A stretch of 64,000 bases of DNA from Lentisphaerae bacterium GWF2_49_21 (GTDB taxonomy: Bacteria > Verrucomicrobiota > Lentisphaeria > Victivallales > GWF2-50-93): positions 7,597-71,596 of the forward strand of contig MHBH01000071.1 in assembly GCA_001804805.1 (NCBI GenBank), read 5' to 3'. The position numbers were made by a program, and so were the translations under genes. The notes beneath the pieces were generated by a model. It did not search any database. It saw only the letters and a program-made list of their open reading frames with translations, and was not told where the DNA came from. This document shows, piece after piece, positions 7,143-16,481 of the stretch. The first letter of the stretch is position 1, and each line of letters opens with the position of its first letter.

Positions 7143-8816
7143 TCACGGTACCTTCAATACCGCCCCTGTGTCGGCGCTTGTCGCCATGGCCGCGTATCTT
7201 GACAGCCAACCGGTCTTGTATCTCGGTTCCGGCGCTTTCCATTCGGATTTCCTTTTCGCCAGTTCTTCCGCCGGAACGTCAAGTGAAATGCTGCGGGTAG
7301 GGATGTCGATCGAGATCATGTCTCCGTTCTTGACGAGGGCTATTGTTCCGCCGGAAGCAGCTTCAGGGCTGATATGGCCGATGCATGCGCCGCGTGTACC
7401 GCCGCTGAATCTTCCATCTGTGATGAGCGCGACTTTTTCACCGAGACCCTGTCCCATGATATAGCTTGTCGGAGCAAGCATCTCCTGCATTCCGGGTCCG
7501 CCTTTTGGTCCTTCATATCTGATCACGACTACATCTCCGGCCTTCACTTTGCCTGCAAGAATTCCAGCGCATGCGTCCTCCTGGCTTTCAAAGATGACGG
7601 CAGGACCGCGGTGCTTGTGCATTTCAGGTGCGACTCCGGCGGTCTTCACGACACAGCCTTTTTCAGCAAGATTTCCATAGAGGATTGCGAGTCCTCCGTC
7701 CTTGCTGTACGGATTTTCAATTGTCTTGACGACGGTTCCGTCCGGGGCAGGGGCTCTTGCGACCGTCTTACCGAGTGTCTTGCCGGTGACGGTAATGGAA
7801 TCCTTGTTGACAAGCCCCGGCATCTTTGAGATTTCCTTGATGATTGCGCTGATTCCACCTGCGGCATCTACGTCTTCCATGTGGAACTTGCTTGACGGTG
7901 AAACCTTGCAGATGTTCGGAGTCTTCCTGCTGATCTCGTCGATCTTCTTCAGGTCAACCTTGATGCCGGCCTCGTTTGCGATCGCAAGCGTATGCAGGAC
8001 GGTGTTTGTGCTCCCCCCCATCGCCATGTCAAGGACAAGTGCGTTGAGGAAAGCCTGTTCGGTTGCAATGTTTTTCGGAAGCGGTCCGTTGTCAAGGGCC
8101 ATCTTGACAATCAGTTTTGCGGCCTGCTTCCAGAGTTTTCTGCGTTTGGGATCTATTGCCAGTATCGTGCCGTTTCCGGGAAGCCCCATGCCAAGCGCCT
8201 CCGTGAGGCAGTTCATGCTGTTGGCGGTGAACATCCCTGAGCAGGAACCGCAGCCGGGGCATCCTTTTTCCTCGAGGACTGCAAGCCCTTTTTCGTCGAG
8301 TTTTCCGACCTTGAGTTTTCCAACGCCTTCGAAAATAGAGATGAGATCACAGGCTGCGCCGTCATCCATCTTTCCGGCCGCCATCGGGCCGCCGGAGGCG
8401 AAGACCGTCGGGATATTGAGGCGCATTGTCGCCATGAGCATTCCCGGGATTATCTTGTCGCAGTTCGGGATGCAGATCATCGCGTCGAACGGATGGGCCT
8501 TGAGCATTGACTCGACGCAGTCGGCGATGAGTTCGCGGCTCGCGAGGGAGTATTTCATTCCTTCATGCCCCATGGCGATGCCGTCGCAGATCGCGATCGT
8601 ATTGAATTCGAACGGCACTCCGCCGGCCTTCAGGATCTCCTTGCATATCAATTTGCCGACCTTGTCGAGATGGCAGTGGCCGGGGACGATGTTCGTATAT
8701 GAGTTGCAGACGGCGATCAATGGTTTGCCGATGTCCGAGGTTTTTACTCCAGTGGCGTACATGAGCGAGCGGTGTGGTGCGCGTTCAAATCCTTTTGTGA
8801 TGATATCACTTCTCAT
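7143..8816 (-). CDS. ilvD: Dihydroxy-acid dehydratase
   Basis: 557 residues from the chosen start. It dehydrates 2,3-dihydroxy-3-methyl acids in valine and isoleucine synthesis, using an Fe-S cluster. Diagnostic segments include [51 protein letters not shown] and the C-terminal [26 protein letters not shown] longer frame reaches 8849, but AAGGAG six bases before the ATG at 8816 ([18 protein letters not shown]) decides the start. The other ilv genes are not in the window. It is divergent from ffh. Confidence 0.96.
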   Translation of the reverse strand: MRSDIITKGFERAPHRSLMYATGVKTSDIGKPLIAVCNSYTNIVPGHCHLDKVGKLICKEILKAGGVPFEFNTIAICDGIAMGHEGMKYSLASRELIADCVESMLKAHPFDAMICIPNCDKIIPGMLMATMRLNIPTVFASGGPMAAGKMDDGAACDLISIFEGVGKLKVGKLDEKGLAVLEEKGCPGCGSCSGMFTANSMNCLTEALGMGLPGNGTILAIDPKRRKLWKQAAKLIVKMALDNGPLPKNIATEQAFLNALVLDMAMGGSTNTVLHTLAIANEAGIKVDLKKIDEISRKTPNICKVSPSSKFHMEDVDAAGGISAIIKEISKMPGLVNKDSITVTGKTLGKTVARAPAPDGTVVKTIENPYSKDGGLAILYGNLAEKGCVVKTAGVAPEMHKHRGPAVIFESQEDACAGILAGKVKAGDVVVIRYEGPKGGPGMQEMLAPTSYIMGQGLGEKVALITDGRFSGGTRGACIGHISPEAASGGTIALVKNGDMISIDIPTRSISLDVPAEELAKRKSEWKAPEPRYKTGWLSRYAAMATSADTGAVLKVP

Positions 8817-8939
8817 TTTTTCTCCTTGAAAGGTTGATTTTATACTCAAACCATATTATTCTGTTCAGCTTTTTACGGGCTTTCATATTAGCACATTTAT
8901 GCTTAATCGCAAATAGCAAATTCAGGAGCATTATTTTTT

Positions 8940-10334
8940 ATGTTTGAAAATCTTACAGACAAACTCCAGCTGGTGTTCAGGAAATTGAGCGGGCAGGGGA
9001 TACTGACCGAATCCAATATCTCAGAAGCGATGGACCAGATCCGCGACGCCCTTCTCGACGCCGACGTGAACTACACTATCGTCAAGGAGTTCATCGACGA
9101 GGTCAGGAAGGACTGCCTAGGCATAGAAGTGCTCAAGACCGTCACTCCCGGACAGCAGATCGTCAAGATCGTCAACGACAGGCTCGTTGAGCTGATGGGC
9201 AAGGAAGCTTCCCCGCTGGATACGACAGGTGCATATCCTGCAGTCATCATGGTTGTAGGCCTGCACGGCGGCGGTAAGACGACGACTTGTGCGAAACTCG
9301 CAGCCAACCTCAGGAAGGACAACAAGAAGACGCTCCTGGTCGCAGGTGACATCAACAGGCCCGCGGCCATAGACCAGCTCGAGATCCTCGGCAGGGAGAA
9401 TTCAATACAGGTCTACTCGGACAGGAACAATCCCAACGTCCCGGCGATTGCGAAAAGCGCAGTTGAAAAGGCGAAGAGCGAAGGGATCGATGTCGTCATA
9501 ATTGATACCGCCGGCCGGCTCCAGATCGATCAGGAGATGGTCGCCGAACTCGTAAGGATAAGACAGGCCGTCAATCCGAAGGAGATCCTCCTGGTTGCTG
9601 ATGCGGCACTCGGCCAGCAGGCTGTTTCCGTGGCAGATCATTTCCATAAGGCCCTCACGCTTACCGGCGTCATCCTCACTAAACTAGACGGTGATGCCCG
9701 TGGCGGTGCCGCGCTTTCAATAAGGAAGGTCACTGGCTGTCCGATAAAGTATGCCGGTGTCGGCGAGAAGATTGGAGACCTTGACGCCTTCTATCCCGAA
9801 CGTATGGCTTCAAGGATCCTTGGCATGGGCGATATCGTTTCACTTGTTGAAAAGGCCGCAGAGGAAATCGACCGTGAGGAAGCGGAGAAGCTCCAGGAGA
9901 AGCTCAAAACGAAGTCATTTGACTTCAATGATTTCCTGCAGCAGCTGAAGCAGATGAAGAAAATGGGGGGGCTTGAGTCCGTGCTGAAGTTCCTCCCTGG
10001 CGGCAGCCAGCTTGCGAACCTTCCGGATTTCGATGAAAAATCCTTCGTCCACATGGAGGCGATCATTTCCTCGATGAACAAGAAGGAGAGGGAAAATCCC
10101 GACATCATAGATTTTTCGCGCAGGAAAAGGATCGCCAAGGGCAGCGGGACATCCCTTGAGGAGGTCGGCCAGCTGATAAAACAGTTCACGATGATGCAGA
10201 AATTCCTGAAGCAGACGAGTCTGGTGAACAGGCTGATGTCCGGTGCCCCTCTGGCTGGCGGACCGGCAGCACTTGCCAGCAGGATGAGACGCGGTTCGAA
10301 TTTCACTCCGCCCAAGAAAAAGAGAAGGAAATAA
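8940..10334 (+). CDS. ffh: Signal recognition particle GTPase Ffh
   Basis: 464 residues, the usual length. Ffh binds 4.5S RNA and signal peptides and docks ribosomes at the membrane through FtsY. The N domain (1-90) is followed by the G domain with GLHGGGKTTT (107-116), DTAGR (189-193) and TKLDGDARGG (247-256). The M domain follows, with the methionine-rich FLPGG and SMNKKERENPDIIDFSRRKRIAKGSGTS region. G1 reads GLHGGGKT where many Ffh proteins have GLQGxGKT. The tail ends PPKKKRRK, a basic RNA-contact end. No 4.5S RNA gene was recognised in the window. One iterated palindrome lies at 9290-9302. Confidence 0.96.
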   Translation: MFENLTDKLQLVFRKLSGQGILTESNISEAMDQIRDALLDADVNYTIVKEFIDEVRKDCLGIEVLKTVTPGQQIVKIVNDRLVELMGKEASPLDTTGAYPAVIMVVGLHGGGKTTTCAKLAANLRKDNKKTLLVAGDINRPAAIDQLEILGRENSIQVYSDRNNPNVPAIAKSAVEKAKSEGIDVVIIDTAGRLQIDQEMVAELVRIRQAVNPKEILLVADAALGQQAVSVADHFHKALTLTGVILTKLDGDARGGAALSIRKVTGCPIKYAGVGEKIGDLDAFYPERMASRILGMGDIVSLVEKAAEEIDREEAEKLQEKLKTKSFDFNDFLQQLKQMKKMGGLESVLKFLPGGSQLANLPDFDEKSFVHMEAIISSMNKKERENPDIIDFSRRKRIAKGSGTSLEEVGQLIKQFTMMQKFLKQTSLVNRLMSGAPLAGGPAALASRMRRGSNFTPPKKKRRK

Positions 10335-10461
10335 AAATTTCAAAATTTCCAGGAAATTTGAAAAATTTATAATATTGGTGTAGTCTACCGTTTGATTTGG
10401 GATGATAGGATTGCTGTGATTTGAAAAACTATTTTCATCATTAAATATAAGGGTTCCTCAT

Positions 10462-11778
10462 ATGGCAGCACCAGCACCAGGAAAAACATTCAAGATCAAG
10501 ACCAAGATGAATATGCAGTTGTCCCAGACTAAGGCGGGTACAATGCCACCTCCGCCGCCTCCTTCCGCTCCACCTGCCCCGAATCAAGCTAAAATAACGA
10601 GCAAGCCGGTCTTTGTACCTTATCAGCATATTCCACCGGCACAGCAGGCGAAAGCCCAGGGACTTCCCCAGCAGCAGCAGAGGCAGACCCAGCGCCCACC
10701 TCTGCAGGGCAAGCTGATCTCTAAGAAAGGCATGCCTCCTCAGGGCCTCCAAACCCAGCGTCCACCCCAGCAGCAGCAATATGCTCCGCCACCACCACCG
10801 CCCCAGTACCAGCAGGAGTCATATATGCCGCAACCTGATCAGCAGCAATATATTCCTCCGCCCCAGCCCCGCTATGCTCCACCGCCGCCTGTACAGCCGA
10901 TTATCAATCCTGAGGCTTCAATAAAGGAAATATCCTTGAATCCGGCGTCATCAGCCCCATTCACGAACAAGCCAGCATTGTCACAGAAAACCGGAATCTA
11001 CAATATTACTGATTCCGGGAAAGTTTCCGAAGACCTCCAGAAGATCCTTGAAAACGAAGCTGAAAACTACAAGGACCAGGTCCAGAGCTATGTCGATGTG
11101 TGCGAAGTGCTATCCAAACCCGGCTGGCAGGTTGTCGGAGTCATCGATTATATCCATATGCTCGTCAGATCAGTGAACCTCGACAACTTGAGCATCGTCA
11201 TCACTGATCCAGCTGACAAAGGCAAACTGCTTCCAGTACTCAACAGGGGCTATAAGGTTTCTCCAAGTCTCCAGATTGTCTCTTCCTGGCTTCCGGCTGT
11301 CACCCCTGAATCAACGATCACCTGGAACAAGCTCATGGAAATCGCGGCAGACAAGAAGATCAAGCTGGCAAAATGGATTACTAAGGAAGGTCTAAATTAC
11401 GTAGGCTATGTCCCGCTCCATGACAATAACAGGATCTATGGATTCCTGCTGGTTTCAGCCTATGGTGACAAGACCCCGTCCGCCCTCGCTTCTCCGCTCC
11501 TCGAGCTCTGCGGCGGCAGGATAGGCCTCGTCCTTGAATCAAGAAGAAGCGCAGGCTCCATACCCGAAAAGGCCGTCCAGACCGTCAAGCTCGTCAGGGA
11601 GCACCTTACAATGCTTACAAGCTACCTGGAAGTCCTGAAGATATCTGCAAAGATAAATCCTGAGGAAGTTATCACGACCACGGAAAAATGCCTGAAGATA
11701 ATCGCCGAAAGCAAAAAACTTGTCGACCTCTTCGCTGATCAGATCATCTCTTCTGCAGAGGAAGAGAAGAAGACCTGA
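10462..11778 (+). CDS. Pro/Gln-rich protein with a folded, GAF-like C-terminal part
   Basis: 438 residues in two parts. Residues 1-150 are low-complexity, with PPPPPPS, QQQQ and APPPPPPQYQQ runs, so very likely disordered. Residues 200-430 are folded: a helix (SEDLQKILENEAENYKDQVQSYVDVCEVLSKPGWQVVGVIDYIHMLV), alternating strands, a YGFLLVSAYGD segment reminiscent of GAF/PAS sheets, and two terminal helices. I cannot assign a family. There is no signal peptide, so it is cytosolic. It lies 127 bases after ffh; an AT-rich hairpin (AAATTTCC/GGAAATTT, 10343-10359) separates them. Confidence 0.75.
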   Translation: MAAPAPGKTFKIKTKMNMQLSQTKAGTMPPPPPPSAPPAPNQAKITSKPVFVPYQHIPPAQQAKAQGLPQQQQRQTQRPPLQGKLISKKGMPPQGLQTQRPPQQQQYAPPPPPPQYQQESYMPQPDQQQYIPPPQPRYAPPPPVQPIINPEASIKEISLNPASSAPFTNKPALSQKTGIYNITDSGKVSEDLQKILENEAENYKDQVQSYVDVCEVLSKPGWQVVGVIDYIHMLVRSVNLDNLSIVITDPADKGKLLPVLNRGYKVSPSLQIVSSWLPAVTPESTITWNKLMEIAADKKIKLAKWITKEGLNYVGYVPLHDNNRIYGFLLVSAYGDKTPSALASPLLELCGGRIGLVLESRRSAGSIPEKAVQTVKLVREHLTMLTSYLEVLKISAKINPEEVITTTEKCLKIIAESKKLVDLFADQIISSAEEEKKT

Positions 11779-11824
11779 GGACAGTTTCCGTTTGACATTT
11801 TTAATGCTGGCATAAGATGAAATG

Positions 11825-11862
11825 TACGTATTCAGTAAACTATGTCGTTTACTTAATCCGTA
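11825..11862. repeat. Inverted repeat; left half recurs at 53236-53259
   Basis: Arms 11825-11840 and 11847-11862 pair at 14 of 16 positions around the loop TATGTC. The first 24 bases (11825-11848) recur exactly at 53236-53259, so this is a dispersed unit and not a local terminator. No U-tract follows on either strand. Confidence 0.65.
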
Positions 11863-11995
11863 CTAAAAAAATAAAATGCCAACGAAGTCTGTACTACTAT
11901 CCTTCATCTTCTTGTTTTTATCTGTGTTATCTGTGGGCACATGTTTTGGTTGCGGTGTAGCTGCTCCAGGAGAGTCTGTGGCAGAAACTCTTGTA

Positions 11996-13087
11996 TTAAT
12001 ATTCTCTTCCCGTCAGGAAATCAGCAAGCTCCAGAAGAAGCCTTCTGTATTTATTGTCGGGGAAGTCCAAGAGTATTCTCTTTGCGGAATTCGCAAGATT
12101 TCCAGCTTTCTGCAGGACTTCAGCTTCAGCACCGCTCTCACGGACCATCTTCCTGACAAGCTCAAGTTCCTTTGCAGAATAACTTGGACGGCCAAGAAGA
12201 TTTGAAAGTCTTTTCCTGCCATTACGATCGGAATATTTCCATGTGAGATAGATAAGAAGGGTAGGTTTCCTGTCGGTCAGATCTGAACCTATTGGTTTGC
12301 CGAACTTCTTTTCATTTCCGAAGATGCCCAGCCAGTCGTCCTTGAGCTGGAATGCTTTTCCGGCTATGGATGCGAACTCACCAAGTTTCCTGATCCGACT
12401 GTCGTTTGCGAACTTCGCAGAACCGAGTCCGATGATTGCTCCGGTTTCAGCGCAGTAGCGGAGCAGGACGCCTGTCTTCATCTCGAGCATGGTCTCTATT
12501 TTTGAGGGAGTTAGATTTTCGAATTTATGAAGCGGCATCTCGATGTCGAGGGCCTCACCGCTAATCAGCTGGCGGTTGACAAGTTCATGTAGCTGGCGGC
12601 TGAGATGTATCGTGAGTTCAGGAGAAACTCCGGCTCTGACGGATTTTAGCAGCATGTCTGCGGCCCAGCCCTGCTGAATGTCGCCTGCGAGAATCGCAAA
12701 GTTCTTTCCGTATGCCAGGGCATCCTCAGGCTTCATTTTGAATTTCCTCATTGCGATCTTCTGGATCATAAAATGCGCAGAGGGTCTCCCCCTGCGCATT
12801 TTATCATTGTCGATGATGTCGTCGTGGACAAGTGTCCAGTTGTGGTAGATCTCAACGGCCGCGGCTGCGAACTTCGCAGATGCGGGCTTCCCCCCGAGAA
12901 GCCCGCATGACCAAAGAAGGATTGCAGGACGTAGCCTCTTTCCTCCTCTGGAAGGATAATCAATCACGGCATCCCTGAGATAGGCAGGCAATATCCTGTC
13001 CGGGAAATCATCATTCCGGATGATCCTGTCGATTCTCGCAGCAGTTTTATGGAGTTCCTGCGTGAACATATGTTTCATGTTTGTCAT
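11996..13087 (-). CDS. Polyprenyl (geranylgeranyl-type) diphosphate synthase
   Basis: 363 residues. The family condenses isopentenyl diphosphate onto allylic diphosphates. The first Asp-rich motif is HDDIIDNDKMRRGRPS (Asp89, 90, 93), preceded by GGKRLRP (48-54). The second motif reads QLKDDWLGIFGNEKKFGKPIGSDL (245-268), DDxxG in place of the usual DDxxD, as in some GGPP synthases, so the chain length is uncertain. Alternative starts exist at residues 4 and 7; none has a clear ribosome site. It carries four copies of the iterated palindrome or its variant, the densest gene in the window. Confidence 0.88.
   Translation of the reverse strand: MTNMKHMFTQELHKTAARIDRIIRNDDFPDRILPAYLRDAVIDYPSRGGKRLRPAILLWSCGLLGGKPASAKFAAAAVEIYHNWTLVHDDIIDNDKMRRGRPSAHFMIQKIAMRKFKMKPEDALAYGKNFAILAGDIQQGWAADMLLKSVRAGVSPELTIHLSRQLHELVNRQLISGEALDIEMPLHKFENLTPSKIETMLEMKTGVLLRYCAETGAIIGLGSAKFANDSRIRKLGEFASIAGKAFQLKDDWLGIFGNEKKFGKPIGSDLTDRKPTLLIYLTWKYSDRNGRKRLSNLLGRPSYSAKELELVRKMVRESGAEAEVLQKAGNLANSAKRILLDFPDNKYRRLLLELADFLTGREY
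12083..12878. repeat. Cluster of four iterated palindromes (TGCGA-N3-TCGCA) inside the prenyl synthase gene
   Basis: Exact copies lie at 12407-12419, 12686-12698 and 12866-12878; a TGCGG variant lies at 12083-12095. All four fall in the same codon phase (GCG NNN NNN GCA on the coding strand, read as Ala-x-x-Ala). Confidence 0.85.
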
Positions 13088-13195
13088 AAATTTTGTTTAA
13101 TATGCTTTGTGAAGCATGATAATTCCAGTATTTAATTCCTCTTTAAGATTGCTGTGCAATAAAATTCGAAGACAAAATAATCACAAAGGAAACTT

Positions 13196-13408
13196 GTGTC
13201 GCCCCCTGCGGGGACTCGAATGGTTTTTTATATTAGATCCACAGGCTTACGCCTGTGGCTACAGGATGTCACCCTCTGCGAGGGCTCAATTCCGATGAAT
13301 TTATTTTAAGTCAGCGCAGCTGGCGGAATATTGTAGCCCCATGCGGGAGCGTGGGGACAGGAGTTGTAATAGAAAATTGATCAGAGCCTCCGCAGGACGG
13401 CGACATAA
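13196..13408. repeat. Composite palindromic intergenic element (TGTCGCC ... GGCGACA ends)
   Basis: This roughly 213-base element fills most of the 381-base gap between the prenyl synthase and ymdB. It is a string of short hairpins: CCCCTGCGGGG, CCACAGGC-TTAC-GCCTGTGG, ACCCTCTGCGAGGGCT, AGCCCCATGCGGGAGCGTGGGG, and a terminal AGAGCCTCCGCAGGACGGCG. The ends TGTCGCC and GGCGACA are inverted. The same modules in changed order form the element at 63526-63748. No gene is seen in the gap. Confidence 0.75.
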
Positions 13409-13468
13409 GTAGGGTGATGTTTACTTGTCATGAGCTTGTCGAATGAAACCGCCAACCAAGACGTCGGC

Positions 13469-14254
13469 TTAAAAACCGGCCTTCACTGAAATATTCTTTA
13501 TCTCTGTTGCGCGTCCGGTGTTCATGTCATATGAGAGCACAACGGCATCGAGCCTGATGTCTTTTTCAACCACCGGCAGCTTCTGGGGCATTCCGCTGGT
13601 GAACTTCCTGAGCACTGATTCAATATCACGTCCGAGTATGGAGTTGATCGAGCCGGTCATGCCGACATCTGAAATGAAGGCCGTGCCTTTGGGAAGAACT
13701 GTTGCGTCCGCGGTCTGGACATGGGTATGGGTTCCGAGCACCGCGGTCACTCGTCCGTCCAGGAAATGCGCCATTGCGGCCTTCTCGCTTGTGGCCTCCG
13801 CATGGATGTCGACGATGATGGTCTTGACAGTGAGAGGAAGTGCGGCGAGGATCGTCTCGACCGTCTCAAACGGACAGCTTGAACTTTCCTTCATGAAAAC
13901 CTTGCCGAGAAGGTTTATCACGGCTATTTCACCGCCGCCGGCATTCCTGAAGACTTCATATCCCTTGCCCGGCTGTTTCTTATGATAGTTGGCCGGACGG
14001 AGGAAATTGTCGAAGCGCTTTATCTCCTCCTCGAACCCCCTCTGATCCCAGACATGGTCGCCGGAAGTGTAGACATCGACGACGTCGGCGAAGTCAGCAA
14101 GGCAGCTTGAGCTGATTCCTGCACCGCCTGCGACGTTCTCGACATTCGCGATTATGAAACTGCAGTTGTACTGTTTGCGCAGTTCGGGCACAAGCTGCTT
14201 GACCGCGAGCCTCCCGCCTTTTCCAACGACGTCTCCAATGAACAATAAATTCAT
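13469..14254 (-). CDS. ymdB: YmdB-family metallophosphoesterase
   Basis: 261 residues, full length for the TIGR00282 family. Members are dinuclear metal phosphodiesterases; B. subtilis YmdB hydrolyses cyclic nucleotides and affects biofilm and motility decisions. Visible ligands sit in MNLLFIGDVVGKGG, IIANVENVAGGAG, SGDHVWDQ, VDIHAEATSEK and GTHTHVQTAD. It is the last gene of a minus-strand operon, 40 bases after RNase Y; rny and ymdB are also neighbours in Bacillus, so the pairing is conserved across phyla. Confidence 0.93.
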   Translation of the reverse strand: MNLLFIGDVVGKGGRLAVKQLVPELRKQYNCSFIIANVENVAGGAGISSSCLADFADVVDVYTSGDHVWDQRGFEEEIKRFDNFLRPANYHKKQPGKGYEVFRNAGGGEIAVINLLGKVFMKESSSCPFETVETILAALPLTVKTIIVDIHAEATSEKAAMAHFLDGRVTAVLGTHTHVQTADATVLPKGTAFISDVGMTGSINSILGRDIESVLRKFTSGMPQKLPVVEKDIRLDAVVLSYDMNTGRATEIKNISVKAGF

Positions 14255-14294
14255 TTTACACTTCCAATCATTATAAATCTTGCGTCTGCAAAAT

Positions 14295-15884
14295 TTATTT
14301 TGCGTAGTCGACGCATCTGGTCTCCCTGATGACCGTCACCTTGATCTGTCCCGGATAATTCATTTCCTTTTCTATGCGCTGGCAGACATCCCTTGCAAGG
14401 ACCTGGGCTTCGGCATCGCTTACTTTGCCAGGCTGTACGATCACGCGGACTTCGCGTCCGGCCTGCAGGGCATAGCAGGATTCGACGCCTGTGAATTCAC
14501 AGGCGATCTTTTCCAGCTGGTCAAGGCGTTTGAGATAGAGATCCGCAGTTTCGCTTCTTGCTCCGGGCCTTGATGCACTGAGGGCGTCGCATACGCTTAC
14601 AAGGACGGCGTAGAGCGTCTCCTTCTCGACCTCTTCATGGTGGGCGGCGACGGCGTTGATGACGTCCTTGGCCTCGTTGTTCTTCCTCAGTATGTCGGCG
14701 CCTATCGAAGCGTGCGAACCTTCGATCTCATGGTCCATCGCCTTGCCGATATCATGGAGAAGGCCTATCCTCTTGGCTTTCTGGACGTCGAGTCCCAGTT
14801 CTGCCGCTATGATTCCCATGAAGTATGCGGCCTCCACCGAATGCCTGAGCACGTTCTGCGAGTAGCTGAACCTGAATTTCAGTCTTCCGAGGAGCTTTAC
14901 AAGCGCCGTGTTGATTCCTTGCATTCCGGTTTCAAGGACAGCGGCCTCTCCTGCCGAGAAGACCTGGTCTTCAACTTCCTTTTGAGCCTTGGCGTAAAGT
15001 TCTTCGATCCTGGTCGGATGTATCCTGCCATCCGAAATAAGCTTTTCAAGGAGCAGTCTTGCAGTCTCCTTCTTTACCGGGTCGAAACAGGAAATGACCA
15101 CGGCTTCCGGAGTGTCATCGATCATGAGCGTGACACCTGAGGCCGCCTCGATTGCGCGGATGTTGCGGCCGTCGCGTCCGATTATCCTGCCCTTCATCTC
15201 GTCATTCGGGAGCGGGATTGTAGCAGTAGTGTGTTCATATGCGCATTCGGAGGCATATTTCTGCATCGCATAGATCATTATCTTCTGCGATTCCTTCTCC
15301 GCCTTCTCCTTCGCCTCGTCTACGAGGTTGCGGATGAGATGCCCGGTTTCATTCTGTACTTCGCCCTTTATCTTCTCCAGGAGCATTTCCTTGGCGGAAT
15401 CCCTGGTGAGTTCGGCAATGCGTTCGAGCTCGGTGATCTGCTTGGAGATCTCCTTCTTCAGATCCACCTCCTTGTTTGTCACACGTTCTCTTGCAAGCTC
15501 GATCTCCTTCTCGGATTTTTCCACAGTAGCCATCTTGCCATCGAGCACGTCGGCCTTTTTCTCAAGGATATCCTCCCTCTGGATGAGGCGTTTCTCAAAG
15601 CTTATCAGCTCCTGCTTCCTGTCCTTGGCCTCGACCTCGAACTCATCCTTGATCTTCAGGAGTTCCGACTTGGCCGCGACTTTCGCCTCGCGGAGTATGT
15701 GTTCGGCCTCCTTCTTTGCGTCTTCACGCACCTTTTCAGCCGCCGAAACAGCGGACTGGCCCCAGAATTTCGCTATCAGCCAGTGGATCAGGAATCCAAG
15801 AGCCATGCCTGAAACAAGCCCTATCACCGACTTGCTCAACAGTACTTTCAACAGATCATTCAAAAACGTGTTAAATTCATTCAT
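14295..15884 (-). CDS. rny: Ribonuclease Y
   Basis: 529 residues. This membrane-anchored endoribonuclease starts mRNA decay. Domain order: an N-terminal membrane helix (about 12-35), a long charged coiled coil (40-200), a KH domain (MKGRIIGRDGRNIRAIEAASGVTLMIDDTPEAVVISCFDP) and an HD domain (HSVEAAYFMGIIAAELG ... LLHDIGKAMDHEIEGSHA), then the C-terminal helix-rich part. Length fits the family. A GGAGAGGA site precedes the ATG. It is transcribed after rarA and the 5-FCL gene. A RicT homologue, which partners RNase Y in B. subtilis, is encoded at 35216-36124. Confidence 0.96.
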   Translation of the reverse strand: MNEFNTFLNDLLKVLLSKSVIGLVSGMALGFLIHWLIAKFWGQSAVSAAEKVREDAKKEAEHILREAKVAAKSELLKIKDEFEVEAKDRKQELISFEKRLIQREDILEKKADVLDGKMATVEKSEKEIELARERVTNKEVDLKKEISKQITELERIAELTRDSAKEMLLEKIKGEVQNETGHLIRNLVDEAKEKAEKESQKIMIYAMQKYASECAYEHTTATIPLPNDEMKGRIIGRDGRNIRAIEAASGVTLMIDDTPEAVVISCFDPVKKETARLLLEKLISDGRIHPTRIEELYAKAQKEVEDQVFSAGEAAVLETGMQGINTALVKLLGRLKFRFSYSQNVLRHSVEAAYFMGIIAAELGLDVQKAKRIGLLHDIGKAMDHEIEGSHASIGADILRKNNEAKDVINAVAAHHEEVEKETLYAVLVSVCDALSASRPGARSETADLYLKRLDQLEKIACEFTGVESCYALQAGREVRVIVQPGKVSDAEAQVLARDVCQRIEKEMNYPGQIKVTVIRETRCVDYAK

Positions 15885-15908
15885 CTTCTGTCCTCTCCTT
15901 TCAGTTTT

Positions 15909-16481
15909 TCAGGAACAGCGGTACACTGCGGATTCGGTGACGATCATGTCCATCATGACGTCCCTGCCGTCCGAAGGCACCGACTCAATCATCTGCCATT
16001 CATAACATATACCTATCTTAAACCCGGATGCATCCGATAGAAGCCGGTCGAAAATTCCTTTTCCGTGTCCGAGTCTTCCTCCATTACGGTCGAATGCGAT
16101 TCCAGGCACCAGCCATGTAATCTTCTTCAGGATGTTTTCCTGAACCGCGGGCTTTTCCGCCTTCGGCTCCAATATCCCGAATCTGCCCTTCACAAAACCT
16201 TCCGCGAAATCCGCGACAACGGCCATTTCATATTTCCTTCCGGCCATGTTGAATCTCGGGAAGCAGATTTCCTTTCCTTTTGTTATCTGCTTTTCAAGGA
16301 ACCCGCCGATGTCCGGCTCTCCTCCCGATGGATGGAAAGCCGCCAGCATCCCGGATTCCGTAATCTCTTTTATTTTTTCAAGACGGGCGGAAATTTCCTC
16401 TCCCGCACGCCTGACGAACTTTCCTTCAAGCGACATCCTGCGCGGAACGAACAGCTGCCTGAGCTCATCCTTTGCCTTCAT
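15909..16481 (-). CDS. 5-formyltetrahydrofolate cyclo-ligase family protein
   Basis: 190 residues, usual length. The enzyme uses ATP to convert 5-formyl-THF to 5,10-methenyl-THF in one-carbon metabolism. Features: the basic start KDELRQLFVPRRMSLEG, the central FHPSGGEPDIGGFLEKQITKGKEICFPRF, and the C-terminal signature WLVPGIAFDRNGGRLGHGKGIFDRLL. The start overlaps the 3' end of rarA by 17 bases, and rny follows 24 bases downstream. The overlap points to translational coupling. Confidence 0.9.
   Translation of the reverse strand: MKAKDELRQLFVPRRMSLEGKFVRRAGEEISARLEKIKEITESGMLAAFHPSGGEPDIGGFLEKQITKGKEICFPRFNMAGRKYEMAVVADFAEGFVKGRFGILEPKAEKPAVQENILKKITWLVPGIAFDRNGGRLGHGKGIFDRLLSDASGFKIGICYEWQMIESVPSDGRDVMMDMIVTESAVYRCS

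Noticed and set aside
7977-7986. Cyanobacterial HIP1 (GCGATCGC) as explanation for the iterated palindrome
   Set aside because: GCGATCGC does occur a few times (7978, 34280 and near 49058 and 58060), but the dominant motif here has a 3-base spacer and different flanks, and nothing else in the window points to cyanobacteria.
7702-8829. Long plus-strand frame opposite ilvD
   Set aside because: It is the antisense shadow of ilvD, whose sequence is unmistakable.
11792-11818. Sigma-70-like TTGACA ... TAAGAT pair
   Set aside because: The spacer is only 15 bases and no plus-strand gene follows; the next real gene runs on the opposite strand.
11876-12205. Plus-strand frame of 109 codons
   Set aside because: Its start reads like a signal peptide, but most of it is antisense to the end of the prenyl synthase gene, whose frame has clear motifs.
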